Assembly: GCF_900112845.1 (NCBI RefSeq)
Contig: NZ_FONG01000009.1
Location: 248,001-312,000, forward strand
Source of the DNA: Actinacidiphila alni
GTDB lineage: Bacteria > Actinomycetota > Actinomycetes > Streptomycetales > Streptomycetaceae
Length of the DNA: 64,000 bases
Direction: 5' to 3'
Shown here: one piece after another, positions 39,249 to 51,055 of the stretch
How the letters are laid out: every line of letters starts with the position of its first letter
How positions within the stretch are numbered: position 1 is the first letter of the stretch
Position numbers and translations under genes: made by a program
Notes under the pieces: generated by a model
What the model was told of the DNA's origin: nothing
Database searches by the model: none
What the model saw: the letters and a program-made list of their open reading frames with translations, nothing else

Positions 39249-40019
39249 TCAGCCGCGCTCGCCGAGCACATGGAGCTGGGTGGCCACCGCGTGGAAACCG
39301 GGCTCCTCCGCCGCCGCCAGCTCCAGCCGCAGCAGCGCTTCCATGGCGCCCGGCTCGGTGTCCACCAGCACCCCGGGGACCAGGTCGGCGAAGACCCGGA
39401 TGCCGTGCACGGCGGCGGCCCGCAGGCCCGCGTCGGTGACCAGCCGGGTGAGCTGGTCGGCGGTGTAGCGGCGGGGCAGCGAATCACCCGCGCCCCATCG
39501 GCCGTCCGGGTCACCGAGGGCGTGCTGGGCCTCCGCGAAGTGCCCGGCGAGCGCCCGGGCCAGCACGGCGCCGCCGCGGCCGGCCGCCAGCAGGCTGAGC
39601 GCGCCGGAGGGCCGCAGCGCGCCCACCACATTGCGGACGGCTTCCGCCGGGTCGTCCACGTACTCCAGGACGCCGTGGCACAGCACCATGTCCCACTCGC
39701 CGGGCGGCACGAGGTCGAGCAGCCCGTGGGTGTCGCCCTGGACGCCGCTGACCCGGTCGGTGACACCGGCCTCGGCGGCCCGCCGCTCCAGGGCGAAGAG
39801 CGCGTCGGGGCTGGGGTCGACGACGGTGACGCGGTGGCCGAGGCGGGCGACGGGCACCGCGAAATTGCCGGTGCCGCCGCCGGTGTCCAGCACGTCAAGT
39901 GCGGGCCTGTCCGCGGTCTTGGCCCGTCGTTCGAGGGCGTCCTTGAGGACCTCCCACACCACGGCGGTACGCAGACTGGCACGGGGGCGCATCGGTTCCA
40001 CCCCTCCTTGACGGGACAT
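39249..40019 (-). CDS. SAM-dependent methyltransferase
   Basis: A 256-residue class I methyltransferase (Methyltransf_11/25 type). Motif I reads VLDTGGGTGNFAVPVA near residue 43, the acidic residue after strand 2 is in VVDPSPDA, and the post-motif DMVLCHGVLEYVDDPAEA is typical of SmtA/CmoM-like small-molecule or tRNA enzymes. ATG 40019 follows GGAGGGG. Substrate is unknown. It shares strand with the following HEPN-type gene, 94 bases away. Confidence 0.88.
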   Translation of the reverse strand: MSRQGGVEPMRPRASLRTAVVWEVLKDALERRAKTADRPALDVLDTGGGTGNFAVPVARLGHRVTVVDPSPDALFALERRAAEAGVTDRVSGVQGDTHGLLDLVPPGEWDMVLCHGVLEYVDDPAEAVRNVVGALRPSGALSLLAAGRGGAVLARALAGHFAEAQHALGDPDGRWGAGDSLPRRYTADQLTRLVTDAGLRAAAVHGIRVFADLVPGVLVDTEPGAMEALLRLELAAAEEPGFHAVATQLHVLGERG

Positions 40020-40113
40020 GGCGGGCGGCTCCTCGCAGGCGCGGTCACATCGGGCGGCACCACTCTAGGGCCTGACCGGCGGGTTACGGACGGTCCGGAC
40101 AGCGGGCGCCCGG

Positions 40114-40590
40114 CTACTTCCCGGCCGCCTGGTCCGGGATCAGCGGCGGCTTGCCCGCCAGGGCGGGCTGGAGCAGCAGCATCCGCTCCACCAGGCGCAG
40201 GAACATGGCGGCGGCCCGGATCAGGTCGTCGGCGTCCCGGGCGCTCGCGGCGCCGGCTATGCCGGCCTCCGCGCGGGCCCGGCGGGCGGCACCGGCCTCG
40301 AACAGCGCGCTCCACTCCGCCAGTTCCGGCGCGATCTCGGGCAGCACCTCCCAGGCGGTGCGGATCCGGCCGCGGCGGCGCGCGGTCGGCTCGGGCCTGC
40401 CGCGGACCGCGAGCACGGCGGCCGCGGTGCGCAGGGCGGCGAGATGGGCGGTGGCGTAGCGCTCGTTCGGAGTCTCCAGGGCGGTGGCCTCTTCGAGGCC
40501 GAGGTGCGCCTGGGTGAGCAGGTCAAGGGCGGCGGGTGACGCGGTGGCGCGGCGCAGCACAGGGTGGATGTCGCTTACGGGAGCTGCCAT
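40114..40590 (-). CDS. SAV_6107-family HEPN domain protein
   Basis: A 158-residue, mainly helical protein resembling the streptomycete SAV_6107 family, classed as HEPN-like. RNase HEPN proteins carry an RxxxxH motif; I do not see a clear one (the nearest Arg/His pairs do not fit), so a nuclease role is doubtful. ATG 40590 is preceded by AAAGGAGG. It is divergent from the TetR regulator with 165 bases between. Confidence 0.72.
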   Translation of the reverse strand: MAAPVSDIHPVLRRATASPAALDLLTQAHLGLEEATALETPNERYATAHLAALRTAAAVLAVRGRPEPTARRRGRIRTAWEVLPEIAPELAEWSALFEAGAARRARAEAGIAGAASARDADDLIRAAAMFLRLVERMLLLQPALAGKPPLIPDQAAGK

Positions 40591-40755
40591 GGCGAGCCTC
40601 CTTTCTCCGTGTCCCCCATACTGAGGGCCACCACTGACAGTCGGCGCTGACCTGCGCTTACCCCCGATGGCCGCAAGATTGCACCAGTGGCGTGAACCAG
40701 CCGTGCGAACGTGCCCCGTGAACATGCCGGACGTCGGACGTGCAGAATCGGCACC

Positions 40756-41370
40756 ATGACCACCGCACGACGCCAGGCCACGCGGCAGAAGCTGTACGAA
40801 GCCGCCGTCACCCTCATCGCCGAGCAGGGCTTCTCCGCCACCACGGTCGACGAGATCGCCGAACGGGCGGGGGTCGCCAAGGGCACCGTCTACTACAACT
40901 TCGCCAGCAAGAACGAGCTGTTCGAGGAGTTGCTGCGGCACGGTGTGGGGCTGCTGACCGCCTCGCTGCGCAAGGCCGCGGACGACGTCGCGGCGCGCGG
41001 CGGCAGCAAGGTGGACGCGCTGGACGCGATGATCCGCGCGGGGCTCGGTTTCATCGTCCGCTACCCGTCCTTCACCCAGCTCTACGTCGCCGAGCTGTGG
41101 CGGACGAACCGCACCTGGCAGGACACGCTGATGATGGTCCGCCAGGAGGCGGTGGCCGTGGTGGAGAAGGTACTCGGCGAGGCGGTGGCGGCCGGCGAGG
41201 TGAGCGGGGAGATCGATGTGCCGCTGACGGCGTCCGCGCTCTTCGGGATGGTGCTGGTCGCGGCGCTGGACTGGCAGGCGTTCCAGCCGGAACGCAGCCT
41301 CGACGAGGTGCACGCGGCCCTGTCGCGGCTGCTCCAGGGGCGGGTCGGGGGCACCGCCGCGCGCCGCTGA
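40756..41370 (+). CDS. TetR family transcriptional regulator
   Basis: A 204-residue regulator. Residues 1-50 hold the TetR helix-turn-helix (LIAEQGFSATTVDEIAERAG, VAKGTVYYNFASKNELF). The C-terminal ligand domain is of the TetR_C common type (LWRTNRTWQDTLMMVR). ATG 40756 is chosen for alignment with the usual N-terminus. Its target may be the divergent HEPN-type gene, or the DUF4126 gene downstream, which has palindromic sequence in front of it; neither is shown. Confidence 0.93.
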   Translation: MTTARRQATRQKLYEAAVTLIAEQGFSATTVDEIAERAGVAKGTVYYNFASKNELFEELLRHGVGLLTASLRKAADDVAARGGSKVDALDAMIRAGLGFIVRYPSFTQLYVAELWRTNRTWQDTLMMVRQEAVAVVEKVLGEAVAAGEVSGEIDVPLTASALFGMVLVAALDWQAFQPERSLDEVHAALSRLLQGRVGGTAARR

Positions 41371-41549
41371 GGTGCGCTGTTCCGGTACGGTCCGATCCCC
41401 CGCCGTGCCGTGCCGGAACAGCGCCTCCCCGTGCGCCCCCGTTCACGTACGAACCGGTGTCCGTCCGCCGCCCCGTGCCGGCGGTCCTGGGCACCGCGCC
41501 CGTCCGCACCCCCACTCTCCCGGTTCCCCGGGCCGCGCCCCATCCGCGA

Positions 41550-41574
41550 AGGTACTCAACCGGGTACCTAGGTA
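41550..41574. promoter_or_regulatory. Palindromic sequence upstream of the DUF4126 gene
   Basis: AGGTAC (41550-41555) and GTACCT (41564-41569) form an inverted repeat, and TACCTAGGTA (41565-41574) is a perfect 10-base palindrome next to it. It is about 95 bases upstream of the DUF4126 start and 180 bases after the TetR stop. It may be an operator. Confidence 0.4.
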
Positions 41575-41667
41575 GAGATACTCATGACCGCGCGATTTCA
41601 CCCAGTGGCCGCGGGACACAGGCACGAGCCCGGCCCGATCCGGACGACAGGCGCTAGAGTCCGGCGC

Positions 41668-42312
41668 ATGTCCGTACTTCCGCTGGTGTTCACCAGCGGC
41701 TGGGCGAGCGGGATCAACGCCTATGCCGTCGTGCTGCTGCTCGGTCTGATGGGCCGGGCGGGGATCACCGACGAGGTGCCGCTCTCGCTCCAGCGCACCG
41801 ATGTGCTGGTGATCGCGGCGGCGCTGTTCCTCTGCGAGGCGGTCGCCGACAAGATCCCTTACGTGGACTCGGCGTGGGACGCCGTGCACACGCTGATCCG
41901 GCCGGTGGCCGGCGGTGTCGTCGCCGCGCTGCTCGCCGGGCAGAACGGCTCGCTGTCGGATCTGGCGGCGGGCGTGATCGGTGGTTCGACGGCGCTGGCC
42001 AGCCATTTGGTGAAGGCGGGCACCCGGCTGGCGGTGAACACCTCGCCGGAGCCGGCGAGCAACATCGTGGTCAGCCTCGCGGAGGACCTGGGTGTCGCCG
42101 CGATCATCACCTTCGCGCTGTTCCATCCGGTGGCCGCCGCGATCATCGCGGGCGTGCTGCTGGTGCTCGGCATCACCGTGGTGCTGCTCCTGCTGTCCCG
42201 GATCCGCCGGGCGCTGCGCCGCCGCAAGGAGCGCAGGGAGCGCAGGCGGACCGGCGGCGACCCGGCGCCGCCCGGGGCGGGCGGTTACGGGGGCGCCCAC
42301 CGGGGCCGATAG
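41668..42312 (+). CDS. DUF4126 domain membrane protein
   Basis: A 214-residue polytopic protein with about five helices: SVLPLVFTSGWASGINAYAV at the start, then DVLVIAAALFLCEAVADKIPYVD, the Gly-rich GVIGGSTALASHLVKAGTR segment, and two C-terminal helices followed by an Arg-rich tail. This is the DUF4126 pattern; function unknown. ATG 41668 fits the family N-terminus; the upstream in-frame ATG at 41584 has no support. It is 10 bases upstream of the oxidoreductase gene. Confidence 0.85.
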   Translation: MSVLPLVFTSGWASGINAYAVVLLLGLMGRAGITDEVPLSLQRTDVLVIAAALFLCEAVADKIPYVDSAWDAVHTLIRPVAGGVVAALLAGQNGSLSDLAAGVIGGSTALASHLVKAGTRLAVNTSPEPASNIVVSLAEDLGVAAIITFALFHPVAAAIIAGVLLVLGITVVLLLLSRIRRALRRRKERRERRRTGGDPAPPGAGGYGGAHRGR

Positions 42313-42322
42313 GGTCCCTGCC

Positions 42323-43831
42323 ATGGCACGGATTGCGGTGATCGGCGCGGGTATGGCGTCGCTGGCGGCGGCGGCCAGGCTCGCCACGGGCGGCCACCGG
42401 GTGGTGGTCCACGAGCGGACCGCGACCCACGGCGGCGGGGTGGGCCGGGTCGAGCGGGACGGCTTCGCCTTCGACACCGGACCCGGTCTGCTGCCGCTGC
42501 CCGCCGTGCAGCGCGATCTGTTCGTCAAGACCGGCCGGGAGACGCTGGAGCAGTCGGTGGGCCTGACCCAGGCCGATCCCGCGGCCCGCCATGTGTTCGC
42601 CGACGGCACCGTCCTGACGCTGCCGAACGCCTCGCGCTCCGGCGTCATGGAGGCGCTGGACGGCGCCCTGGGGGCCGGCAGCGGCGAGCGGTGGAGCGCG
42701 GTCATGCTGCGTACCCGGGAGGTCTGGGAGGCCACCCGCAGGCCGCTGCTGGAGGACGCGGTGTCGGCGGCCACGGCCCGGCTGCGCGAGGACCCGTATC
42801 CGGCCGTCGGGCGGCGCGGGCTGCTGCGCCGTACGGCCAGGGCCCGGTCGCTGGCCGAGGCCGGGGCGCGCGAGCTGCGCGACCCGCGGCTCGCCGCTCT
42901 ACTGGAGAGTTATCCGCTGGCGTACGGCCTGGACCCGCGCACCGCGCCCGCGTCGGCGGCCGTCCTGGCGTACGTGGAGCAGACCTTTGGGGTCTGGTAC
43001 GTCGCCGGGGGGCTGCGGGCGCTGGCCGACGCGGTGTACGCGCGCTGCCTGGCACGGAAGGTCGAATTCCGGTTCGGCGCCGAGGTCACCGGGGTGCTGG
43101 AGAAGGACGGCAGGGCCGCCGGGGTCGAACTGGCCGACGGCAGTACGGCGGAGGCCGATGCCGTGGTGGCGGGCGCGCCGCTGCCCGCGCTGCACCGGGA
43201 CGGGGTGCTGCCGGGGGACGAGTGGCCGGCCTGGGGGCCGACGCGCCCGCCGGGTGTCCTCACCGTCCATCTGGCGCTGCGCGGCGGCAGACCTGTCGAC
43301 GCCGTGCACCGCACCGTCGTGCACCCCGCGGACCGGGACCGCGCGCTGGCCTGGACGTTCGGCACCGGAGGGCCGGCCGACGCCGTACCCGAGGTGACGG
43401 TGCTGCGGCCCGACGACCCGGCGCTGCGCCCGGACGCGGAGCACGAAGCGGTCACCGTGCGGATGGCGGTGCCGCCGCAGGGCGCCGGCGGCCTCGACTG
43501 GACGGCGCCGGGCGCCGCCGACGCGGTGGCCGAGCGGGCGGTGACCGCAGCCCAGGCGGCCGTACCTTCCCTGTGGGAGCGGGAGTTGTGGCGGATCGTG
43601 CGCACCCCCGCGGACACCGAGCGGGAGACCGGCGCGCCGGGCGGCTCGGTCCCCGCGCCGTCGTTGGCGGGCGCGGACGGCGCCCTGCTGCGCTCCCCCA
43701 ACACCACCGCGCTGCCGGGCCTGTACCGGGTCGGCGGCTGGGCCCACCCGGGCGGCGGGCTGGCGCACGCGGGCATGTCCGGGGCGATCGTGGCCGATCT
43801 GATCGCGGGCGGGCCCGGCGGCAGCCGTTGA
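42323..43831 (+). CDS. CrtI-like FAD-dependent oxidoreductase
   Basis: A 502-residue phytoene-desaturase/amine-oxidase-like flavoprotein. The dinucleotide fold is IAVIGAGMASLAAAARLA, with Ser where the third Gly of GxGxxG usually stands, then HERTATHGGGVGRVERDGFAFDTGPGLL. The C-terminal PGLYRVGGWAHPGGGLAHAGMSG closes the FAD site. The tail GGPGGSR is followed immediately by a near-duplicate of its DNA. It is close to DUF4126 and may be co-transcribed. There is no phytoene synthase nearby, so a carotenoid role is only possible. Confidence 0.85.
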   Translation: MARIAVIGAGMASLAAAARLATGGHRVVVHERTATHGGGVGRVERDGFAFDTGPGLLPLPAVQRDLFVKTGRETLEQSVGLTQADPAARHVFADGTVLTLPNASRSGVMEALDGALGAGSGERWSAVMLRTREVWEATRRPLLEDAVSAATARLREDPYPAVGRRGLLRRTARARSLAEAGARELRDPRLAALLESYPLAYGLDPRTAPASAAVLAYVEQTFGVWYVAGGLRALADAVYARCLARKVEFRFGAEVTGVLEKDGRAAGVELADGSTAEADAVVAGAPLPALHRDGVLPGDEWPAWGPTRPPGVLTVHLALRGGRPVDAVHRTVVHPADRDRALAWTFGTGGPADAVPEVTVLRPDDPALRPDAEHEAVTVRMAVPPQGAGGLDWTAPGAADAVAERAVTAAQAAVPSLWERELWRIVRTPADTERETGAPGGSVPAPSLAGADGALLRSPNTTALPGLYRVGGWAHPGGGLAHAGMSGAIVADLIAGGPGGSR

Positions 43832-46324
<2,493 letters not shown>

Positions 46325-46357
46325 CAGGACCGGCGGCGGAGACGGACGGCGGCGGGA

Positions 46358-47332
46358 TCAGTAGCGGTAGGGGTCGTACGGATCGGCGTACTGCTCCTGC
46401 TGCTGGTCCTGCTGCTGCTCGTACGGCGACTGGTACTGCTGCTGCGGGATGTACGGCTGCGCCTGCGGCTCGTTCTGCTGCGGGTACGGGTAGCCGTACG
46501 GGTCGCTGCCGGCCGGCTGCTGCTGGTATCCGTAGCCGTAGCCGTCGGTGCCGCCCGCCGGGGTGTCGTAGCCGTAGGAGGCGGCGGCGGGCTCCTGGTA
46601 GGCGCCCGGGTCGTAGCCGTACTCGTGGCCGCCCCAGCCGGACTGGCCGCCGGGGTCCGACGGGTCCGTGCGGTCGTAGCCGTCGCCGCCGAAGCCGCCG
46701 GAGCCGTCACTGCCGTAGGAGGCGGCCGCGGGCTGGGGTTCGCCGCCCCAGCCGGCGTAGCCCTGGGCGCCGTAGCCCTCGTAGCCGCCGCTGGTGTACG
46801 GGTCGGGGGTGTACGAGGACTGGCCGTCGTAGAGCGGGTATTCGCCGCTGTCGTCGTGCATCGGGACGGCTTGGTAGACCTGCGTCGAGGGGTCGAGCGG
46901 CGGCCGCGCGCCGAACACGTCGGGCTCGTCCGCGTCGAGTTCGTCCACCGGGCCGCCCGGCTGCCCGGCGGCGAATTCCGCGCCCTGCCCGGCGCCGTAC
47001 TCCGCCTCGACCGGGCTGACCTCCAGCACCGGTTCGGACACCCCGCCGCCGCGCTTGCGGCGGCGGCTGGAGCCCGGCCGGCCGCCCAGCGCCCAGCCGG
47101 TGGAGAAGCCGCGCTTGTAGGAGAGCGTCACGAAGGACTGGCCGGTGCCGAAGGCGAGCGCGCCGAGGACGATGATGATCACATCGCGCTGGTAGACGCC
47201 GACGACCACACCGAGGAATCCGGCGAAGGCCAGCAGCCGCCAGCGCAGCCGCGCCTTGTACTGGAGCAGCACCTCGCCGAGCAGCCACAGCGCGACGATG
47301 CCGAACGCGAGGTACAGCACCGAGTAGCCCAT
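46358..47332 (-). CDS. Membrane protein with long Tyr/Gln/Gly-rich tail
   Basis: A 324-residue protein. Two short helices fall within residues 1-65 (LYLAFGIVALWLLGEVLL and DVIIIVLGALAFGTGQSF); residues 85-95 are basic; from about residue 105 on, the chain is low complexity, first acidic then dominated by Tyr, Gly, Gln, Pro and Ser (repeats such as YGYDT, PYGYPYPQQ, QQQYQSPYEQQ). Such tails are seen in actinobacterial polar or divisome proteins, but I recognise no family. It is convergent with geoA, 33 bases apart. Confidence 0.75.
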   Translation of the reverse strand: MGYSVLYLAFGIVALWLLGEVLLQYKARLRWRLLAFAGFLGVVVGVYQRDVIIIVLGALAFGTGQSFVTLSYKRGFSTGWALGGRPGSSRRRKRGGGVSEPVLEVSPVEAEYGAGQGAEFAAGQPGGPVDELDADEPDVFGARPPLDPSTQVYQAVPMHDDSGEYPLYDGQSSYTPDPYTSGGYEGYGAQGYAGWGGEPQPAAASYGSDGSGGFGGDGYDRTDPSDPGGQSGWGGHEYGYDPGAYQEPAAASYGYDTPAGGTDGYGYGYQQQPAGSDPYGYPYPQQNEPQAQPYIPQQQYQSPYEQQQDQQQEQYADPYDPYRY

Positions 47333-47376
47333 GCGCCCACTTCCTTAACCGGCTGGAGCCGACTCTACCGAGGCCG

Positions 47377-48294
47377 TCACGTCCGCTGGTGCAGACCGAG
47401 GTTCTGGTAGATCTCCAGCGATGCGGTGGAGTGGTTAAGAGTAATGAAGTGCAGCCCCGGAATGTCCTCGGCCATCAGCCGGCGGCACATCTCGGTGGCG
47501 AACTCGATGCCGATCGCCCGTACCCCGGCCGGGTCGTCCTGCACCGCCAGGATGCGTTCGGCCAGGTCGGGCGGGAAGGGCGCGTTGCCGAGCTGCGAGA
47601 AGCGCTCGATCTGCCGGACATTGGTGACCGGCATGATCTCGGGGATGATCGGGGTGCTGCACCCGGCCGCGTCGACCCGGTCGCGCAGCCGCAGGTAGTC
47701 GTCGGCGTCGAAGAACATCTGCGTGATGGCGAAGTCGGCGCCCGCACGGCACTTGTCGAGGAAGTGGCGCGTGTCGGCGGCGGGGTCGGTGGAGCGCGGG
47801 TGCATCTCGGTGAAGGCCGCCACACCGACGCAGAAGTCCCCGGAGTCCTTGATCAGTTCGACCAGCTCGGCCGCGTAGGTCAGGCCCTGCGGGTGCGGGA
47901 CCCACTCGGCGAGCGGGTCGCCGGGCGGGTCGCCGCGCACCGCGAGGATGTTGCGGATACCGGCGTCGGCGTACTGCCCGATGATGTTGCGCAGTTCGGC
48001 GACCGAGTGGTTGACGGCGGTCAGGTGCGCGCACGGGGTGAGCGTGGTGTCGGAGACGATCCGGTCGGTGGCGCGGACGGTGCCCTCGCGGGACGAGCCG
48101 CCGGCGCCGTAGGTCACCGAGACGAAGGTCGGGCCGACCGCCTCGATCCGGCGGATCGCGTTCCACAGGGTCCGCTCGCCCTTGTCCGTCCGGGGCGCGG
48201 CGAATTCGAACGAGTACGAGCGTTCGCCGCGCGCGAGCAGTTCACGGATCGTGATCGCCCGGTCGGTGCGTGTGGAAGGTGTCCCCAAGGCCAT
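47377..48294 (-). CDS. metF: 5,10-methylenetetrahydrofolate reductase
   Basis: A 305-residue FAD enzyme reducing methylene-THF to methyl-THF for methionine synthesis. The (beta/alpha)8 barrel shows [27 protein letters not shown] and [16 protein letters not shown] 48294 starts [10 protein letters not shown]; a -10-like TAGCCT lies six bases before it, so the transcript could be leaderless. The upstream 137 bases to thiE hold no other gene. MetF next to thiE is typical of streptomycetes. Confidence 0.96.
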   Translation of the reverse strand: MALGTPSTRTDRAITIRELLARGERSYSFEFAAPRTDKGERTLWNAIRRIEAVGPTFVSVTYGAGGSSREGTVRATDRIVSDTTLTPCAHLTAVNHSVAELRNIIGQYADAGIRNILAVRGDPPGDPLAEWVPHPQGLTYAAELVELIKDSGDFCVGVAAFTEMHPRSTDPAADTRHFLDKCRAGADFAITQMFFDADDYLRLRDRVDAAGCSTPIIPEIMPVTNVRQIERFSQLGNAPFPPDLAERILAVQDDPAGVRAIGIEFATEMCRRLMAEDIPGLHFITLNHSTASLEIYQNLGLHQRT

Positions 48295-48431
48295 ATGTGC
48301 AGGCTAGCCCGGTGCGGCGACGGTCCGTAACCGGACGGGCCGATATGACCGGCTACGTCCATATCCCGGCCATCGACCGTCCACACCTTGGACACCGGGC
48401 GCCGTCGCGGACCGTGTTCCCGGCTCCGCGG

Positions 48432-49094
48432 TCAGCCGAGGGCGGCGCGCAGCGCCGTGGCGGCCGCCGCCGGGTCGTCGGCCTCGGTGATGGCGCGGAC
48501 GACGACGATTCGGCGGGCGCCCGCGGCCACCACCTCGTGGACGGTGTCCAGGTCGATGCCGCCGATGGCGAACCAGGGGCGGTCGGTGCCGAGCCCGGCC
48601 GCGTACCGCACGAGGCCGAGGCCGGGCGCGGGGCGGCCCGGTTTGGTGGGTGTGGGCCACACCGGTCCCGTGCAGAAGTAGTCCACGCCGGGCTGCCCGG
48701 CCGCCGCCGCCACTTCCGACTCGGCGTGGCAGGAGCGGCCGATCAGCACGTCGTCGCCGAGGATCGCGCGGGCGGCCGTCACCGGCAGGTCGTCCTGGCC
48801 GAGGTGGAGGACGTCCGCGCCTGCGGCGTGCGCCACGTCGGCCCGGTCGTTGACCGCGAGCAGCTTGCCGTGCCTGCGGCAGGCGGCCGCGAGCACGGCG
48901 AGCGCCGCCAGCTCCTCCGCCGCCTCGATGCCCTTGTCCCGGAGCTGGATGACGTCCACCCCGCCGGCCAGTGCCGCGTCCGCGAAGTCGGCCAGGTCGC
49001 CGCGCCCGGCCCTGGCGTCGGTGCACAGGTAGAGGCGGGCGGCGGCGAGCCGGGCGCGGGCGGAGCCCGGGACGGCGGCGGGTGTGGTCGTCAT
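48432..49094 (-). CDS. thiE: Thiamine phosphate synthase
   Basis: A 220-residue TIM-barrel enzyme joining HMP-diphosphate and thiazole phosphate. Motifs [42 protein letters not shown] and AIGGID are all present. ATG 49094 is chosen from alignment with the family. It lies on the minus strand, separated from thiO-S-G (plus strand) by two unrelated genes. No TPP riboswitch is visible in front of it. Confidence 0.95.
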   Translation of the reverse strand: MTTTPAAVPGSARARLAAARLYLCTDARAGRGDLADFADAALAGGVDVIQLRDKGIEAAEELAALAVLAAACRRHGKLLAVNDRADVAHAAGADVLHLGQDDLPVTAARAILGDDVLIGRSCHAESEVAAAAGQPGVDYFCTGPVWPTPTKPGRPAPGLGLVRYAAGLGTDRPWFAIGGIDLDTVHEVVAAGARRIVVVRAITEADDPAAAATALRAALG

Positions 49095-49123
49095 ACGGGC
49101 TCCCCCTGCGGTGCGTGAGCGGG

Positions 49124-49498
49124 CTACACGGCGAGCGCCTGGGCGCGGCGCTTCACCTCGGTCCCGCGATTCTCGCGCAGGGCCCGCGCGGGGGTGCCCG
49201 GCAGGGTCGGGTCCTCCGTGAAAAGCCACTCCAGGGCCTCTTCGTCGGAGAATCCGTCGTCCTTGAGCACGGTGAGGGTGCCGGACAGGCCCTTGGTGAT
49301 GGCGCCGTCGCCGATGAAGTCCGCGGGCACCATCAGGGCCTTGTTCTCACCGCGGCGGACCGCGAGGAGCTGGCCCTCCTTGATGAGCGGGCGGATCCGG
49401 GTGATGTCGAGTCCGAGCCGCTCGGCGACCTCGGGCAGCGTGAGCCACTCGGGGACCAGAGCGTCAATGTGTGCGTCAACCGACGAGAAAACAGTCAC
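49124..49498 (-). CDS. Rv2175c-type winged-helix DNA-binding protein
   Basis: A 124-residue protein with an N-terminal wHTH ([35 protein letters not shown]), and [23 protein letters not shown] in the C-terminal half, matching the mycobacterial Rv2175c family. Rv2175c is a DNA-binding substrate of the PASTA kinase PknL; a PASTA kinase is also encoded in this window (53660), which fits that relationship by inference. GTG 49498 is the start. It precedes thiE by 29 bases. Confidence 0.9.
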   Translation of the reverse strand: MTVFSSVDAHIDALVPEWLTLPEVAERLGLDITRIRPLIKEGQLLAVRRGENKALMVPADFIGDGAITKGLSGTLTVLKDDGFSDEEALEWLFTEDPTLPGTPARALRENRGTEVKRRAQALAV

Positions 49499-49655
49499 AG
49501 GACAAGGGTGCCACCCGGCACCGACAACCGCTGCGGCACTGCGCCCGTTCGCGCGACCGCCGCGTCACCGCTCGCCGCTCGCCGCACGGCATCCGGCCCA
49601 CCGCCGGTACTCCGGGCGACCGGCTCCCGGCTCCCGACCCGGCGACCGCCCCGGC

Positions 49656-50855
49656 TCAGCGCACCGCCGACTTGAGCTGCACCGCCGGGTCGGCGGTCAG
49701 CGCCGGGTCGAGCGGCGCCGCGCGGGCGATCAGCTTGCGGGCCTGCGCCAGGTCGCGCGGCCGGTCCACGGCCAGCAGCGCCGTCAGGGCGCCGTCGCGC
49801 AGCCACACCGCCGACCAGGCGGCACTGCCCGGGTCGCCGCGCAGCAGCATCGTGTCGGTGCCGGTGTGGTGGCCCGCGTACTGCACGAAACGGCCGAACT
49901 GCTCGGACCAGAAGTACGGCACCGGGTCGTACGCCTCGTCGCCGCCGATCACGTTCGCGGCGGCGGTGCGCGGGCCCTGCACCGCGTTGTCCCAGTGGTG
50001 GATCAGCAGCCGCTCGCCGTAGCGCGCCGAGGGGAAGGACGCGCAGTCGCCGACCGCGTACACATCAGGGGCCGTGGTGCGCAGCCGGTCGTCGGCCAGC
50101 ACCGCGCCGTCCGCGCCCAGGTCCACGCCGGAACCGGCCAGCCAGCCGGTCGCCGGCCGCGCGCCGATGCCGACCACGACGGCCGCGGCCGGCAGCCTGG
50201 TGCCGTCGGCCAGCACCGCGGCGCCCGGTTCCAGCGCGGCGACGGCGGTACCGGTCAGCAGCCGCACCCCGGCCTCGCCGTACCAGCCGCGCATATGGCC
50301 GGTAATGGTCGCGGGCAGCGCCCCGGCCAGCGGGCGGTCCGCGGCCTCCACCACGGTCACCTCGCAGCCGGCCTGCCGGGCCGCGGTGGCGAATTCGGCG
50401 CCGATCCAGCCCGCGCCGACCACCACGACGTCCGCGCGGGCGTCCAGCACCGGGCGCAGCGCCGCCGCGTCGTCGAGGGTGCGCAGCAGGTGCACTCCGG
50501 GCAGGCCGGCCGTGCCGGGCAGCGGTACGGGGAAGGCGCCGGTCGCCAGCACGAGGCGGTCGTAGCGCAGCACGCCCCGGTCGGTGACGACCTCGTGGTC
50601 CGCGCCGCGCAGCGCGTGCGCCCGTACGCCGAGCAGGAGTTGGACGTCCAGCGCGGCGAAGTCCACGTCGAAGCGCACATCGGGCTCCGCGTCAGCCGGG
50701 CCCAGCAGCACCGCCTTCGACAACGGCGGCCGGTCGTACGGCGGATGCGGTTCGTCCCCGACCAGCACGATGCCGTCCCGCCAGCCCTGCTCGCGCAGGC
50801 AGACCGCCGTCTGCACCCCGGCCATCCCGGCCCCGACAATCACGACGTCGCTCAT
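49656..50855 (-). CDS. FAD-dependent pyridine-nucleotide oxidoreductase (ferredoxin reductase-like)
   Basis: A 399-residue two-dinucleotide-domain reductase. The FAD motif is VVIVGAGMAGVQTA at residue 4; the NAD(P)H motif is VVVVGAGWIGAEFA near 152; DVYAVGDCASFP closes the FAD site. The C-terminal reductase domain (LLIHHWDNAVQGPRTAAANV) is that of Rhodococcus-type ferredoxin reductases. No ferredoxin gene is adjacent. ATG 50855 is chosen for alignment. It is divergent from the TPP riboswitch and thiO. Confidence 0.9.
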   Translation of the reverse strand: MSDVVIVGAGMAGVQTAVCLREQGWRDGIVLVGDEPHPPYDRPPLSKAVLLGPADAEPDVRFDVDFAALDVQLLLGVRAHALRGADHEVVTDRGVLRYDRLVLATGAFPVPLPGTAGLPGVHLLRTLDDAAALRPVLDARADVVVVGAGWIGAEFATAARQAGCEVTVVEAADRPLAGALPATITGHMRGWYGEAGVRLLTGTAVAALEPGAAVLADGTRLPAAAVVVGIGARPATGWLAGSGVDLGADGAVLADDRLRTTAPDVYAVGDCASFPSARYGERLLIHHWDNAVQGPRTAAANVIGGDEAYDPVPYFWSEQFGRFVQYAGHHTGTDTMLLRGDPGSAAWSAVWLRDGALTALLAVDRPRDLAQARKLIARAAPLDPALTADPAVQLKSAVR

Positions 50856-50955
50856 CCGACGCACGTTATCCGGTAGCCGCCGCCGGGCCCCACCGGCCCG
50901 CCGGTCGCGGTACCCGCCGCCGGGCGGCGGGGTTAGGGTGGTCCCGCCAGAGAAC

Positions 50956-51047
50956 ACGCGGGAGCCCGGACGCACCGGGCTGAGAGGGCGGCTGACCGGC
51001 CGCCGACCGTACGAACCTGATCCGGGTCATGCCGGCGAAGGGAGGGC
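50956..51047 (+). ncRNA. TPP (thiamine pyrophosphate) riboswitch
   Basis: The thi-box pattern is complete: GGAGCCCGG ... CACCGGGCTGAGAGGG (core CTGAGAG at 50980-50986), a variable stem, then CGTACGAACCTGATCCGG and GTCATGCCGGCGAAGGGAG. It lies directly before thiO, its last stem close to the GGAGG (51041-51045) used for translation. The overlap of the aptamer end with that site suggests translational control when TPP is bound. Confidence 0.95.
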
Positions 51048-51055
51048 GGTATTCG

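Noticed and set aside
39083..39439. Small plus-strand frame before the methyltransferase stop
   Set aside because: Pro/Arg/Gly-rich, overlaps the methyltransferase 3' end, no ribosome binding site.
40114..40590. HEPN-type gene next to methyltransferase and TetR as a toxin-antitoxin or defence module
   Set aside because: No RxxxxH nuclease motif and no nucleotidyltransferase (MNT) partner; it resembles a conserved streptomycete family.
48295..48431. Possible riboswitch in front of metF
   Set aside because: I saw no SAM, cobalamin or SAH riboswitch core in these 137 bases.
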